From contig JAZOWA010000023.1 in assembly GCA_045659025.1 (NCBI GenBank), positions 1 to 60,467 of the forward strand: DNA of 60,467 nt. Reading direction: 5' to 3'. The notes under the pieces are model-generated. The model ran no database searches. It saw nothing but the letters and a program-made list of their open reading frames with translations, and had not been told where the DNA came from. Of the stretch, positions 6,622-15,657 are shown one piece after another. Both the position numbers and the translations under genes were made by a program. The first letter of the stretch is position 1. The number at the start of each line of letters is the position of its first letter. This stretch comes from SIG455 sp045659025. Its GTDB lineage: Bacteria > Bacillota > Clostridia > UMGS1810.

Positions 6622-8469
6622 ATGAAAACAATGTTTAAAAAAGCACTTAGCCTGGTGTTGGCAATCGTAATTTTGTTTGCAACAACTATTGTTGTAACTG
6701 CCAACTCGCCTTCTAGATTCTCTGATGCCGAAGTCAACATCAATCTTGTTAATGGCGAAGTGGTTGTAACAGGAAGTTTTAACAGTTCTGCCACAAATTC
6801 GGAGAAATACAAAGTTTATCTTAGTTCGCATGCTGCTGATGGTTCACTGATAGCCGTATACGTTTCGGAGGCTTTCACTACCACTTATGGTGCCAATGCT
6901 TTTGAATATAATGCAGGTATCATCACCAACGCGGTAAACTTGAAAGCATTTGTGTGGACCGGCAATCAAAAGCCTATTTCCACCCCCGTCGAAAAATCTA
7001 TACGTTTCAGTGATGGCGAAGTTGCAGTCAACTATGTAGACAACAAGTTTGTTGTAAGTGGTAGTTTTGTAAGCAGTATCGCTGATGATGCAAGGTACAC
7101 TATTCGTCTTGGCTCATACGACTTTGACAACGAACTTGTGGATATGTACGAATCTGCACCCCAGAGCATTGTTGCCGGCAAGAACACATTTGAATATGAT
7201 GCGGGCAGTATTGCTGATGCAAAGAAATTGAAAGCATATGTTACGGTTAACGATACAGATATCTGCGAATCCCCCGAGAAAATCCATAGTATCAAAATAC
7301 TCGGTATTGGCAACAGCTTTACCCAGGATGCCATGAGTCTACTCTATCAGCCTCTCAAAGAGATGGGAATCGATAAAGTCGTAATCGCATATCTTTACAA
7401 GGCCAGCTGTTCTCTTAAAACCCACTGGACATGTGTTACTGATCAATCAGCCGCATACAGATATTACAAAAATACCTCTGACACTTGGGCAACTTCCACC
7501 AGAGCTTTTGACTATGGCTTGAAGAACGATAAATGGGACTTCATTACACTCCAGCAGGCAAGCGGTAGTTCTGGTGATGCCGATACATACGAGCCATATC
7601 TTTCTGATTTGATTGAACATATCAATAACACCAAAACAAATCCGAAAGCAAAACTCGGATGGCATACTACGTGGGCATATTCTCAGGATAGTACCCATAG
7701 TTCCTTCCCGACGTATAATAAAGACCAGCTTACAATGTACAATGCTATCCTTTCCGCAGTAAAGGAAAAAGTTTATCCCCACAATGAGTTTTCCTTCTAT
7801 ATCCCTTCCGGCACAGCAATACAAAATGCTCGTACCAGTTTGTTTGGTGACGGCTTAAATCGTGATGGTCACCACCTACAAATTCCGCTCGGAAGATACA
7901 TCGCCTCATTAACTTGGCTTGCATCAATTACCGGAATGTCGATTGATAATATTGACCATGTACCGAACGGACTTCCCGCTGAGTATCTAAGTGTTATAAA
8001 GGAATGCGTAAACAACGCAATCAAAAATCCTGAGAAAATTACACAATCACAATATGCCGAAATATCTGACATTTATGACTTAAATAACTATACACAAATC
8101 GGTTTAGGGCATACTCAAGGTTATTGGAACTCCACCAGTTCTTCTGCTCACAGCAAAATCACAGTAAGCACTACAGCGGTTGCAACCAAACAATTCTCAA
8201 AAGAGGATCTTCCCAACGGATCACTTATAGTTATTGATAAGGGAACAAAATATCGTCCCGAAGGATGGCAGACCTTGGGAGTAAAGAACTCTTCTGACAG
8301 GCCTGAAAACGTGACTATCGGCGTAGAGGTAGTTAGCGACGCTTGGTGGGGAGATTTCAACTACAGGGCATTCAACATTTCATATATCGATGGAACATCA
8401 ATAACCAGCGATAAAGTTGACGAAGCCGCCTCTCACTTCAGAATTTATATTCCAAAAACAAACAACTAA
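6622..8469 (+). CDS. Secreted SGNH-hydrolase-like protein, DUF4886 type
   Basis: 615 aa. A signal peptide (KK, hydrophobic core, cleavage near VVTA) directs export. Residues about 32-215 are two copies of a beta domain, each starting with RFSD.EV and ending with FEY.AG....LKA(F/Y)V. Residues from about 226 form the catalytic-like domain: GIGNSFTQD (G228 to D236, candidate nucleophile S232), the block DFITLQQASG, and RDGHHLQ (R414-Q419, candidate Asp/His), the layout of SGNH esterases and of DUF4886. A C-terminal beta region ends near SHFRIYIPK. RBS AGGAG precedes the ATG. A carbohydrate-ester substrate is plausible but inferred only from the superfamily. Confidence 0.8.
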   Translation: MKTMFKKALSLVLAIVILFATTIVVTANSPSRFSDAEVNINLVNGEVVVTGSFNSSATNSEKYKVYLSSHAADGSLIAVYVSEAFTTTYGANAFEYNAGIITNAVNLKAFVWTGNQKPISTPVEKSIRFSDGEVAVNYVDNKFVVSGSFVSSIADDARYTIRLGSYDFDNELVDMYESAPQSIVAGKNTFEYDAGSIADAKKLKAYVTVNDTDICESPEKIHSIKILGIGNSFTQDAMSLLYQPLKEMGIDKVVIAYLYKASCSLKTHWTCVTDQSAAYRYYKNTSDTWATSTRAFDYGLKNDKWDFITLQQASGSSGDADTYEPYLSDLIEHINNTKTNPKAKLGWHTTWAYSQDSTHSSFPTYNKDQLTMYNAILSAVKEKVYPHNEFSFYIPSGTAIQNARTSLFGDGLNRDGHHLQIPLGRYIASLTWLASITGMSIDNIDHVPNGLPAEYLSVIKECVNNAIKNPEKITQSQYAEISDIYDLNNYTQIGLGHTQGYWNSTSSSAHSKITVSTTAVATKQFSKEDLPNGSLIVIDKGTKYRPEGWQTLGVKNSSDRPENVTIGVEVVSDAWWGDFNYRAFNISYIDGTSITSDKVDEAASHFRIYIPKTNN

Positions 8470-8475
8470 AAAATT

Positions 8476-8506
8476 AAAACACCCATCAAAATGATGGGTG
8501 TTTTTT
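8476..8506. terminator. Bidirectional intrinsic terminator
   Basis: Stem AAAACACCCATCA/TGATGGGTGTTTT (8476-8488 with 8492-8504), 3-nt loop, T-runs on both strands. It ends the DUF4886 gene on plus and the atp/rubrerythrin transcript on minus. Confidence 0.9.
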
Positions 8507-8552
8507 ATTGATACTGTTTGAATTGAACATCAAAGAAAAGAAACCAAACGCA

Positions 8553-9086
8553 TCAATAATTTTCTTTTCTAACCTCAAAGAAGCTCTGGGGGTGTGCGCA
8601 AACAGGGCAAACCTCGGGTGCTTTCTTACCCATAACAAGGTGACCGCAGTTACGGCATTCCCACATAATCTCTTCACTCTTTTCGAATACCGCTTTCATC
8701 TCTACATTGTTGAGAAGTGCACGATAACGCTCTTCGTGAGCCTTCTCTACTTTTGCAACCAATCTGAACTGTGCAGCCAATGCGGTAAAGCCTTCTTCGG
8801 CAGCCTCATCAGCAAAACGGCTGTACATGACGGTCCATTCATAGTACTCGCCCTCGGCGGCGCTGAGAAGATTCTCTGCGGTTGTGCCAAGTTCGCCTAA
8901 AGCTTTGAACCAAAGTTTTGCATGTTCTTTCTCGTTGTTAGCTGTTTCTTCGAAAATAGCAGCTATCTGCTGATAACCTTCTTTCTTTGCAACTGATGCA
9001 AAGTAGGTGTACTTGTTTCTTGCCATGCTTTCACCGGCAAATGCTTCCAATAAATTTTTCTCTGTTTTTGAACCTTTGAAATCCAT
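8553..9086 (-). CDS. Rubrerythrin
   Basis: A 177-aa cytoplasmic peroxide-reducing protein. The N-terminal ferritin-like diiron domain shows its glutamate/histidine helices (NLLEAFAGESMARNKY, EETANNEKEHAKLWF, EKAHEERYRALL). The C-terminal rubredoxin-like [Fe-S4] domain has CRNCGH and CPVCAHPQ. Strong RBS AGGAGG. It lies 21 nt downstream of atpC with no terminator between, so it can be the last gene of the atp transcript, and it ends before a strong terminator. An extra promoter of its own cannot be excluded. Confidence 0.93.
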   Translation of the reverse strand: MDFKGSKTEKNLLEAFAGESMARNKYTYFASVAKKEGYQQIAAIFEETANNEKEHAKLWFKALGELGTTAENLLSAAEGEYYEWTVMYSRFADEAAEEGFTALAAQFRLVAKVEKAHEERYRALLNNVEMKAVFEKSEEIMWECRNCGHLVMGKKAPEVCPVCAHPQSFFEVRKENY

Positions 9087-9107
9087 AAGAAATTCCTCCT
9101 TATAATT

Positions 9108-9509
9108 TTATTTATTATTTGCAACACCAATTCTGGTGATAGCACGCAATAATTTGATTTTTGCCTTATCAATCTGAGAACTGTCATTTGAACTATCAAT
9201 GACTTTTCTCGCTTTGTCACGGGCGTTTTCTGCCCTCACAACATCAATTTCATCTGCCCATTCAAAAGTATCAGCTACAATACGGACACCCTCTTTATCG
9301 GCGCTGATAACGCCTCCCGAACAAGCAGCAAAACGCTTGATTCCGTTTATCTGTATCTTTGCCTCGCCGGTGGAAAGTGCTGCAGCAAAGGGAGCATGAT
9401 TGCTTAAAATCCCCACGTCGCCAACAGTAGTCCTTACGACTACAGACTCTGCCACACCATCAAACTCGATACCATCAGGTGTCACAACAATCAACTTAAA
9501 CTCTGACAT
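9108..9509 (-). CDS. atpC: ATP synthase epsilon subunit
   Basis: 133 aa, the usual size. The N-terminal beta sandwich has the typical VVRTTVGDVGILSNHAP segment, and a C-terminal alpha-helical hairpin runs from about residue 85. It is the rotor-stalk subunit that couples and inhibits F1. It is 12 nt downstream of atpD and followed by rubrerythrin. Confidence 0.95.
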   Translation of the reverse strand: MSEFKLIVVTPDGIEFDGVAESVVVRTTVGDVGILSNHAPFAAALSTGEAKIQINGIKRFAACSGGVISADKEGVRIVADTFEWADEIDVVRAENARDKARKVIDSSNDSSQIDKAKIKLLRAITRIGVANNK

Positions 9510-9521
9510 AGCACCCTCCGA

Positions 9522-10916
9522 TTATTTCTTCTCCTGAGCAGCTTTTTCGATTACTTCGTCGATTGTACCCGCAAAAAGAAATGCAGACTCAGGCAAATCA
9601 TCGTGTTTACCTTCTACTATCTCTTTGAAGCCACGAATAGTCTCTTTCAACGGGATGTATTTACCTTTCATGCCCGTAAACTGCTCAGCAACTGAGAAGG
9701 GCTGAGACAAAAATCTCTGCACTTTTCTTGCACGGTTAACAGTGATTTTATCTTCCTCGGTAAGCTCATCCATACCCATAATTGCTATGATATTCTGAAG
9801 TTCTTTATACCTCTGAAGGATATGAATAACAGCCAAAGCAGTATCATAATGTTCCTGACCTACAATCTCAGGCGAAAGGATTCTAGATGTAGATTCAAGA
9901 GGGTCAACCGCAGGGTATATACCCAATGATGCAATGTTTCTTGAAAGAACCGTAGTAGCATCAAGATGAGCAAAAGTAGTAGCAGGAGCAGGGTCTGTAA
10001 GGTCATCCGCAGGTACATAAACCGCCTGAACGGATGTGATGGAACCCTTCTTAGTAGAAGTAATTCTCTCCTGTAAAGCACCCATCTCTGTAGCCAGAGT
10101 CGGCTGATATCCAACCGCAGAGGGCATTCTGCCGAGAAGTGCACTAACCTCGGATCCCGCCTGAGTAAACCTGAATATATTGTCAATAAAGAGCAACACA
10201 TCCTGACCGGCAGAATCACGGAAATACTCTGCCATAGTAAGACCAGAGAGAGCAACTCGCATTCTGGCTCCTGGTGGTTCGTTCATCTGTCCATATACAA
10301 GAGCGGTCTTATTTATAACACCCGATTCCTTCATCTCATTATAGAGGTCATTACCCTCACGGGTTCTCTCCCCTACTCCTGTGAACACAGAAATACCGCC
10401 ATGCTCTTTTGCAACGTTATTGATAAGTTCCATGATAAGAACCGTTTTACCAACACCTGCACCACCGAAAAGGCCGATCTTGCCACCTTTGGCATAGGGC
10501 GCAATAAGGTCTACAACCTTGATACCCGTCTCAAGTATCTCAGTTGTACTCTCCTGTTCATCATAAGCAGGGGGATTGCGATGTATTGTCCATTTCTCTT
10601 CCGTCTCGGGAACAGGAAGTTCATCAATAGGCTGACCAAGAAGATTAAAGATTCTACCGAGAGTTTTCTCGCCTACGGGCACTTTAATGCCCGAACCGGT
10701 ATCAATCGCCTCAACGCCTCTTTTCAATCCATCGGTTGAGTTCATTGATATACAACGGACAATATTGTCGCCAAGATGAGCAGCAGCTTCAACTACAATA
10801 GTTGTGCCGTTACTCTCGATCTCGATAGCATTTTTAATAAGAGGAAGTTGGCCACCGTCAAAACGGATGTCTACAACGGGACCAATCACCTGAATTACTG
10901 TTCCTTTATTATTCAT
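9522..10916 (-). CDS. atpD: ATP synthase beta subunit
   Basis: 464 aa, the catalytic F1 subunit. Walker A GGAGVGKTV, the GERTREGND catalytic loop and the LFIDNIFRF Walker B strand are all present, as is the family C-terminal region. The start is ATG 10916 (MNNKGTVIQV), preceded by GGAAGGTG. Translation further upstream would run into the repeat element and is not part of the family sequence. It is separated from atpG by an unusual 279-bp inverted-repeat element, but its own RBS lies outside that element. Confidence 0.97.
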   Translation of the reverse strand: MNNKGTVIQVIGPVVDIRFDGGQLPLIKNAIEIESNGTTIVVEAAAHLGDNIVRCISMNSTDGLKRGVEAIDTGSGIKVPVGEKTLGRIFNLLGQPIDELPVPETEEKWTIHRNPPAYDEQESTTEILETGIKVVDLIAPYAKGGKIGLFGGAGVGKTVLIMELINNVAKEHGGISVFTGVGERTREGNDLYNEMKESGVINKTALVYGQMNEPPGARMRVALSGLTMAEYFRDSAGQDVLLFIDNIFRFTQAGSEVSALLGRMPSAVGYQPTLATEMGALQERITSTKKGSITSVQAVYVPADDLTDPAPATTFAHLDATTVLSRNIASLGIYPAVDPLESTSRILSPEIVGQEHYDTALAVIHILQRYKELQNIIAIMGMDELTEEDKITVNRARKVQRFLSQPFSVAEQFTGMKGKYIPLKETIRGFKEIVEGKHDDLPESAFLFAGTIDEVIEKAAQEKK

Positions 10917-10935
10917 ATTCTCACACCTTCCGATT

Positions 10936-11214
10936 TTAGCCGAAAGAGAATAATCCGAACCACGATTTTCGAAGGCGGATTTTCGCTTTCGCTTCGTTAA
11001 AATACTCGGTAATCCGTCAAGGATTACCTCCGTTTTTGCCTCACGCAACACAAAAATCCTCACTTTGAAAATTCTACGACCTTAAACCGATGAAATTTCG
11101 AGGAGATTTTGGTGCAGAAGACGCCGCAAGGCTGACGCCTTGCAAGGATGATAAGCCGAAATATACCGAAATTACGCTGTTTAAGGCGGGTTCAGATTAT
11201 TCGCTTTCGGCTAA
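10936..11214. mobile_element. 279-bp MITE-like element with terminal inverted repeats, inside the atp operon
   Basis: The left end (10936-10961) and right end (11189-11214) are inverted repeats matching at 24 of 26 positions; both begin TTAGCCGAAAG reading inward. The interior holds further hairpins, GCAAGGC/GCCTTGC (about 11126-11143) and a GTAATCC/GGATTAC pair (about 11010-11027), and no convincing gene. The atpG stop codon TAG lies within the right repeat, so insertion was at the very end of atpG. No clear target duplication is visible. Other copies are not present in this window, so mobility is an inference from the structure. Confidence 0.65.
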
Positions 11215-12053
11215 GAATTAGCACCTGCTACGATCTCTGTAATCTCCTGGGTAATACCTGCCTGACGCGCTCGGTTATACTGGAGTTGGAGACTGGAGAT
11301 CATCTCATCAGCATTGCTTGTGGCAGTATCCATAGCATTCTGTCTTGCAGTGAGCTCACTTACATAAGAGTGCGAAACCGCAGAAAGCAATGCAGATGCA
11401 ATATACGAGGGCAAAACACGGGAAACAGTAGATGCAAAACTCTGTTCGCATTCAATCTGCACTTTCTTTTCGTCTGCTTTTGCCTCAAGAGGTAAAAGCT
11501 TGATTGTTACAGGTTCCTGATGCAAAACATTTTTATATGATGTGTAAGTAAGGTAAAATTCGTCTATCTCACCAGACTTAAATTTGTCACAGACAAGGTT
11601 GCCAATTGCAAAGCAATCACTGATACTCACATCGGATGCATTCATTTTGCAATCTTCAAAAAACTTGAATCTCTTACCAAAATATTCTGCAGTTTTCTTA
11701 CCAAGAGGTAGCACCGAAATATTACCTGTGCTGTTTTCGCAATGCGACAACACCTCTTTGAAAACATTTGTGTTATATCCACCCGCAAGACCTCTGTCAC
11801 CCGCCACAACGCAATAACAGATGTTTTTTGATTCTCTTTGAGTATAGAACACACTATCAGATATATCCGTGCTATGCGACAATCTATCTATCACATCACA
11901 AAATGATTTGTGGTACGGAGCAGTCTGCTCCATTCTCTCTTTTGCACGGCGAAGTTTTGAAGATGCCACAAGACGCATTGCTTTAGTAATCTGACGGGTA
12001 CCCTGAATACTTTTGATACGGGTTTTGATGTCCTTCATAGAACCGCCTGCCAT
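11211..12053 (-). CDS. atpG: ATP synthase gamma subunit
   Basis: 280 aa. The coiled-coil ends KDIKTRIKSIQGTRQITKAM and the C-terminal LQLQYNRARQAGITQEITEIV helix are diagnostic of the central rotor shaft. The start ATG 12053 follows AGAGGTGAG that overlaps the atpA stop. An internal ATG (12038) matches the more usual family N-terminus but has a poorer RBS. The last codons and the TAG stop run into the inverted-repeat element downstream. Confidence 0.95.
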   Translation of the reverse strand: MAGGSMKDIKTRIKSIQGTRQITKAMRLVASSKLRRAKERMEQTAPYHKSFCDVIDRLSHSTDISDSVFYTQRESKNICYCVVAGDRGLAGGYNTNVFKEVLSHCENSTGNISVLPLGKKTAEYFGKRFKFFEDCKMNASDVSISDCFAIGNLVCDKFKSGEIDEFYLTYTSYKNVLHQEPVTIKLLPLEAKADEKKVQIECEQSFASTVSRVLPSYIASALLSAVSHSYVSELTARQNAMDTATSNADEMISSLQLQYNRARQAGITQEITEIVAGANS

Positions 12054-12060
12054 CAGTTAC

Positions 12061-13578
12061 TCACCTCTTTGCATGTGTATTTACAAAACGTTCGGTGAAG
12101 GTTTTTACGGCTTCGTCAAGTAGAGCCATTCCTTCATCGGAAAGTTTGCCGGTAGAAACCATTTCGCTCTTGACCTGAGGATATGCCTCAGCAACGAAAA
12201 CAAAAAGTTCCTTCTCGTACTCTGCTACGTTCTCAATCGCAACGTCATCGAGGTAGTTGTTTATAACAGCATATATGATTACTACCTGATCTTCTACCGC
12301 AACAGGTGCAGAACGTCCCTGCTTGAGGATCTCTACTATACGTTCACCCTTCCTCAAACGGCTCTTGGTATCTGCATCAAGGTCAGAACCAAACTGGGAG
12401 AAGGATTGCAATTCTCGGTACTGTGAATACTCAAGTTTGAGTTTGCCAGCAACTTTTTTCATAGCAGGAATCTGCGCATTACCACCTACACGAGATACGG
12501 AAATACCAGGGTTAACAGCAGGCATTATTCCGCTGTGGAAAAGTTCTGTTTCCAAGAATATCTGTCCGTCAGTAATTGAAATTACGTTTGTGGGGATGTA
12601 CGCAGATACGTCTCCCGCCTGAGTTTCAATAATAGGAAGAGCTGTAAGCGAACCTCCGCCGTATTCAGGAGCAAGGTTAGCCGCTCTCTCCAAAAGTCTT
12701 GAATGGAGATAGAATACGTCACCGGGGTAAGCTTCACGACCAGGAGCACGACGAAGCAGAAGCGACAAGGTTCTGTATGCAACAGCGTGTTTTGATAAAT
12801 CATCATACACAATAAGTGCACTTTTGCCCTTCTTCATAAAATACTCGCCCATGGTGCATCCGGAGTATGGTGCAATATACTGCAAAGGTGCAGTTTCGGA
12901 TGCAGTGGCAGATACTACAATAGTGTATTCCATGGCTCCGGTTTTGGTAAGCAATTCAACAAGCTGTGCAACTGTTGAACGCTTCTGACCGATTGCTACA
13001 TAGATACAAATTACGTCTTTACCTTTTTGGTTAATGATTGTATCAATAGCAATAGCGGTTTTACCGGTCTGTCTGTCACCAATAATAAGTTCTCTCTGGC
13101 CTCTGCCAATGGGGATCATAGAGTCAATTGCTTTGATACCCGTCTGCAAAGGAGTGTTAACAGATTTTCTGGTGATGATACCAGGTGCTTCGGATTCGAT
13201 AGGACGAATTTCTTCAGCAAGAACGGGCCCCTTGCCATCGATAGGATTACCAAGAGCATCTACTACCCTGCCAATCAATGATTCGCCAACAGGCACACTA
13301 ACAACCTTGCCGGTACGTTTAACAACGCTACCCTCCTTGATATTGGAGTCGTCGCCGAGAATTACTATGCTGACAAACTCTTCCTCAAGGTTAAGCGCCA
13401 TTCCCATCTCGCCATTCTCAAATTCAAGAAGCTCATTGGACATACAGTTTTCCAATCCATATGCACGGGCAATAGCATCACCAACTTCTATAACATAACC
13501 GGTTTCACTATAAGAAACTTTGTTTTCGAAGTTCTTGATTTCACTTTTTATCAATTTACTAATTTCATCGGGTTTCAT
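12061..13578 (-). CDS. atpA: ATP synthase alpha subunit
   Basis: 505 aa, the full family length. It has the nucleotide-binding motif GDRQTGKTA, the regulatory-site region and the VGGNAQIPAMKKVAG segment. It forms the F1 hexamer with beta. The gene sits between atpH (12 nt upstream) and atpG (7 nt downstream), and the TGA stop is embedded in the atpG RBS. Confidence 0.97.
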   Translation of the reverse strand: MKPDEISKLIKSEIKNFENKVSYSETGYVIEVGDAIARAYGLENCMSNELLEFENGEMGMALNLEEEFVSIVILGDDSNIKEGSVVKRTGKVVSVPVGESLIGRVVDALGNPIDGKGPVLAEEIRPIESEAPGIITRKSVNTPLQTGIKAIDSMIPIGRGQRELIIGDRQTGKTAIAIDTIINQKGKDVICIYVAIGQKRSTVAQLVELLTKTGAMEYTIVVSATASETAPLQYIAPYSGCTMGEYFMKKGKSALIVYDDLSKHAVAYRTLSLLLRRAPGREAYPGDVFYLHSRLLERAANLAPEYGGGSLTALPIIETQAGDVSAYIPTNVISITDGQIFLETELFHSGIMPAVNPGISVSRVGGNAQIPAMKKVAGKLKLEYSQYRELQSFSQFGSDLDADTKSRLRKGERIVEILKQGRSAPVAVEDQVVIIYAVINNYLDDVAIENVAEYEKELFVFVAEAYPQVKSEMVSTGKLSDEGMALLDEAVKTFTERFVNTHAKR

Positions 13579-13590
13579 TATAAACCTCCA

Positions 13591-14124
13591 TTATTCAAGC
13601 ACAACAGACTTAATACGCTTTTCTATATCGGAAAGGCGTGTCTTGATACTTGAATCAATTTGTGTGTTTTCTGTCCTGACGATAATTCCGCCAATTATGG
13701 ACGGATCAACTGTTACCGTCATCTCAACCGTCTTGGAAAGTTTATCCTCAAGTCTTGATTTCAGTGAGGAATTTAAATCCTCGGACAAAGGCTCGGCAGT
13801 GATAACAGTCACCTTCTCAATGCCATTATCCGCACGGTACAAACTCATAAACTCATCAGTCATCTGCACAAAAGCAGATGTTACACGGCGCTTGCACATT
13901 ACCTTGATACAATTGAGAAGATGCACATTGATATCTGCAAAGCATCTGTCAATAAGAGAATACCGATTATTCAAATCAGCACCAGGTCTGTCCAGTATAT
14001 CAGAAAGCTCGGGATTATCGGAAAATGCGAAACGAACGTCCGGCATCTGGTTGTATATCTCCTCGGTGCAATTCTCGTCCTTAGCAAGTGAATACAACGC
14101 CTCAGCATATGCAACCGCCATCAT
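13591..14124 (-). CDS. atpH: ATP synthase delta subunit
   Basis: A 177-aa peripheral-stalk (OSCP-like) protein. The N-terminal helical bundle starts MMAVAYAEALYSLAKDE, and the C-terminal segment VDPSIIGGIIVRTENTQIDSSIKTRLSDI (read in parts) is the conserved signature. Start overlaps the atpF stop by 4 nt. Confidence 0.94.
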   Translation of the reverse strand: MMAVAYAEALYSLAKDENCTEEIYNQMPDVRFAFSDNPELSDILDRPGADLNNRYSLIDRCFADINVHLLNCIKVMCKRRVTSAFVQMTDEFMSLYRADNGIEKVTVITAEPLSEDLNSSLKSRLEDKLSKTVEMTVTVDPSIIGGIIVRTENTQIDSSIKTRLSDIEKRIKSVVLE

Positions 14125-14615
14125 GATACATCACCCAATTCATCAATGAATTTTTCAATCATGCGTTTGTTGTCTTCGGCATTAATCTGTCTCTCGATTA
14201 CCTTGCCGGCAATGGTAAGGGCCATATCGGACAGCTCGTTCTTAGCATCGTTTACTGCTTTCTTACGCTCTATCTCAATTTTCTCATTTGCTCTTTCCAT
14301 AATAGTAGATGCTTTGCTCTGGGCGTCAGAAATTATCTCGTCCGAAGACCTCTTCGCAGTCTTGACAGCCGATTTCACAATCTCTTCCGCCTCTTCTTTA
14401 GCATCTCCCATACGACGATCATACTCCTCTTTAAGCTCATTTGCGCTTTTACGAGCGTTTTCAGCTTCGTCGTATCTATTCTTGATTTCGTCGTTTCGTG
14501 CGTCAAGAATTGACATGACGGGCTTGAACAAGAACTTCTTGAACAGCCACATCAATATCAGCAGGTTACCCCACTGCATAATTATTGTCCACACATCTAT
14601 ACTTACAAACGGCAT
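14121..14615 (-). CDS. atpF: ATP synthase b subunit
   Basis: 164 aa. One N-terminal membrane helix (residues about 7-28, IIMQWGNLLILMWLFKKFL) is followed by a long charged, Ala/Glu/Lys-rich coiled coil, the standard b-subunit stator design. RBS AAGGAGG precedes the ATG. Overlaps atpH by 4 nt. Confidence 0.94.
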   Translation of the reverse strand: MPFVSIDVWTIIMQWGNLLILMWLFKKFLFKPVMSILDARNDEIKNRYDEAENARKSANELKEEYDRRMGDAKEEAEEIVKSAVKTAKRSSDEIISDAQSKASTIMERANEKIEIERKKAVNDAKNELSDMALTIAGKVIERQINAEDNKRMIEKFIDELGDVS

Positions 14616-14636
14616 TATATGGCCTCCTTGAAGCTA

Positions 14637-14894
14637 TTAAAGCAAGTTAATGAGGGGGTTGGCAAACAAAAGGATAAGCGCTACAACCAAACCGTAAATA
14701 CCCGTTGACTCTGCAACTGCACAACCAAAGAGCATTGTAGATGTGATATCACCCTTTGCTTCAGGCTGACGACCTACTGCCTCTGCTGCTTTACCTGCAG
14801 CATAACCCTGACCAATACCAGGACCAATACCTGCTATCATAGCAAGTCCTGCGCCCACTGCTGATGCAGCTAAAATGATTGCTCTTTCCAACAT
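14637..14894 (-). CDS. atpE: ATP synthase c subunit, Na+-type binding site
   Basis: An 85-aa two-helix proteolipid that forms the rotor ring. The ion site reads Q29 in GIGQGYAAGKA on helix 1 and V60, E62, S63 and Y67 in AVAESTGIYGLV on helix 2. This is the Q/E/S/Y set that coordinates Na+ in Na+-translocating F-ATPases such as that of Ilyobacter tartaricus (Q32/E65/S66/Y70); H+ rings normally lack the Gln and Ser partners. RBS ACGGAGG. The Na+ call follows from residues known in that family and has not been tested here. Confidence 0.95.
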   Translation of the reverse strand: MLERAIILAASAVGAGLAMIAGIGPGIGQGYAAGKAAEAVGRQPEAKGDITSTMLFGCAVAESTGIYGLVVALILLFANPLINLL

Positions 14895-14922
14895 AACAAT
14901 TACCTCCGTAATTTTAATAATT

Positions 14923-15657
14923 TTAATTTCTCGGATCCACTCCGGAAACGAATACCATAGTCAACATAGAAATTATATATGCCTGCAAGAAACTAGTGAA
15001 TATATCAAAATAAACTGACAGTATCGCAGGCAGACCTAACTGGAAAATCGGGATACTTGCAACAAATTCATTGGGTATCCACCCAATCACAAATCTACTG
15101 AGCGCCGCAAGTGCCGAATAAAGCAGACTTGTAATTACCATACCTGCAGCAATATTTCCAAAATGACGGAACGACATTGAAATCGGGTTTGCAATTTCAG
15201 ATACCAGATTAAGCGGCAACATAAAGGGTACGGGGTCGGCAAAACCTTTAAGCCAGCCCCCCACTCCATTCAAGCGGATATTATTGCCCTGAATCATAAT
15301 GAAAGCAAGTAACGACCAACTCAATGTGGTGCTTAAATCCGCGGTGAACGGTCTTAATCCAACGAGAGATGACAAACTTCCTATCATTGACGAAGCAAAC
15401 AAAGCAGCAATATACGGTGCCATAAACATATATCGTTTGCCCATTGTGGTAGACACGAGGTTGTTGACGAGTTCTACTAACTTCTCTGCAACAAGTTGCC
15501 TTCGGGTGACAGGGATCACCTTGAGGTTCCTCGTAAGAAATATGCAAACTATAGTGAGCACTGCCATTACAAACCATGTGTCAACAATAGTTTCTGTGAC
15601 GTTTATATTGAGATACGGTATTGTAAACAGTATCTTAGGCCCCTCCAAGATTATCAC
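14923..15657 (-). CDS. atpB: ATP synthase a subunit
   Basis: 244 aa, five to six membrane helices. The essential stator arginine is in SFRHFGNIAAG, and the C-terminal helix AYIISMLTMVFVS is typical. The start is uncertain. GTG 15657 directly abuts GGAGG, while TTG 15648 lies 9 nt after GGAGG and is the better-spaced choice. Either way the start lies inside the 3' end of the preceding atpI-like gene (overlap 14-23 nt). Confidence 0.94.
   Translation of the reverse strand: MIILEGPKILFTIPYLNINVTETIVDTWFVMAVLTIVCIFLTRNLKVIPVTRRQLVAEKLVELVNNLVSTTMGKRYMFMAPYIAALFASSMIGSLSSLVGLRPFTADLSTTLSWSLLAFIMIQGNNIRLNGVGGWLKGFADPVPFMLPLNLVSEIANPISMSFRHFGNIAAGMVITSLLYSALAALSRFVIGWIPNEFVASIPIFQLGLPAILSVYFDIFTSFLQAYIISMLTMVFVSGVDPRN

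Noticed and set aside
10936..11214. N-terminal extension of atpD read through the repeat element
   Set aside because: The frame is open for about 49 extra codons, but the sequence is unlike any F1 beta N-terminus and the RBS sits right before the ATG at 10916.
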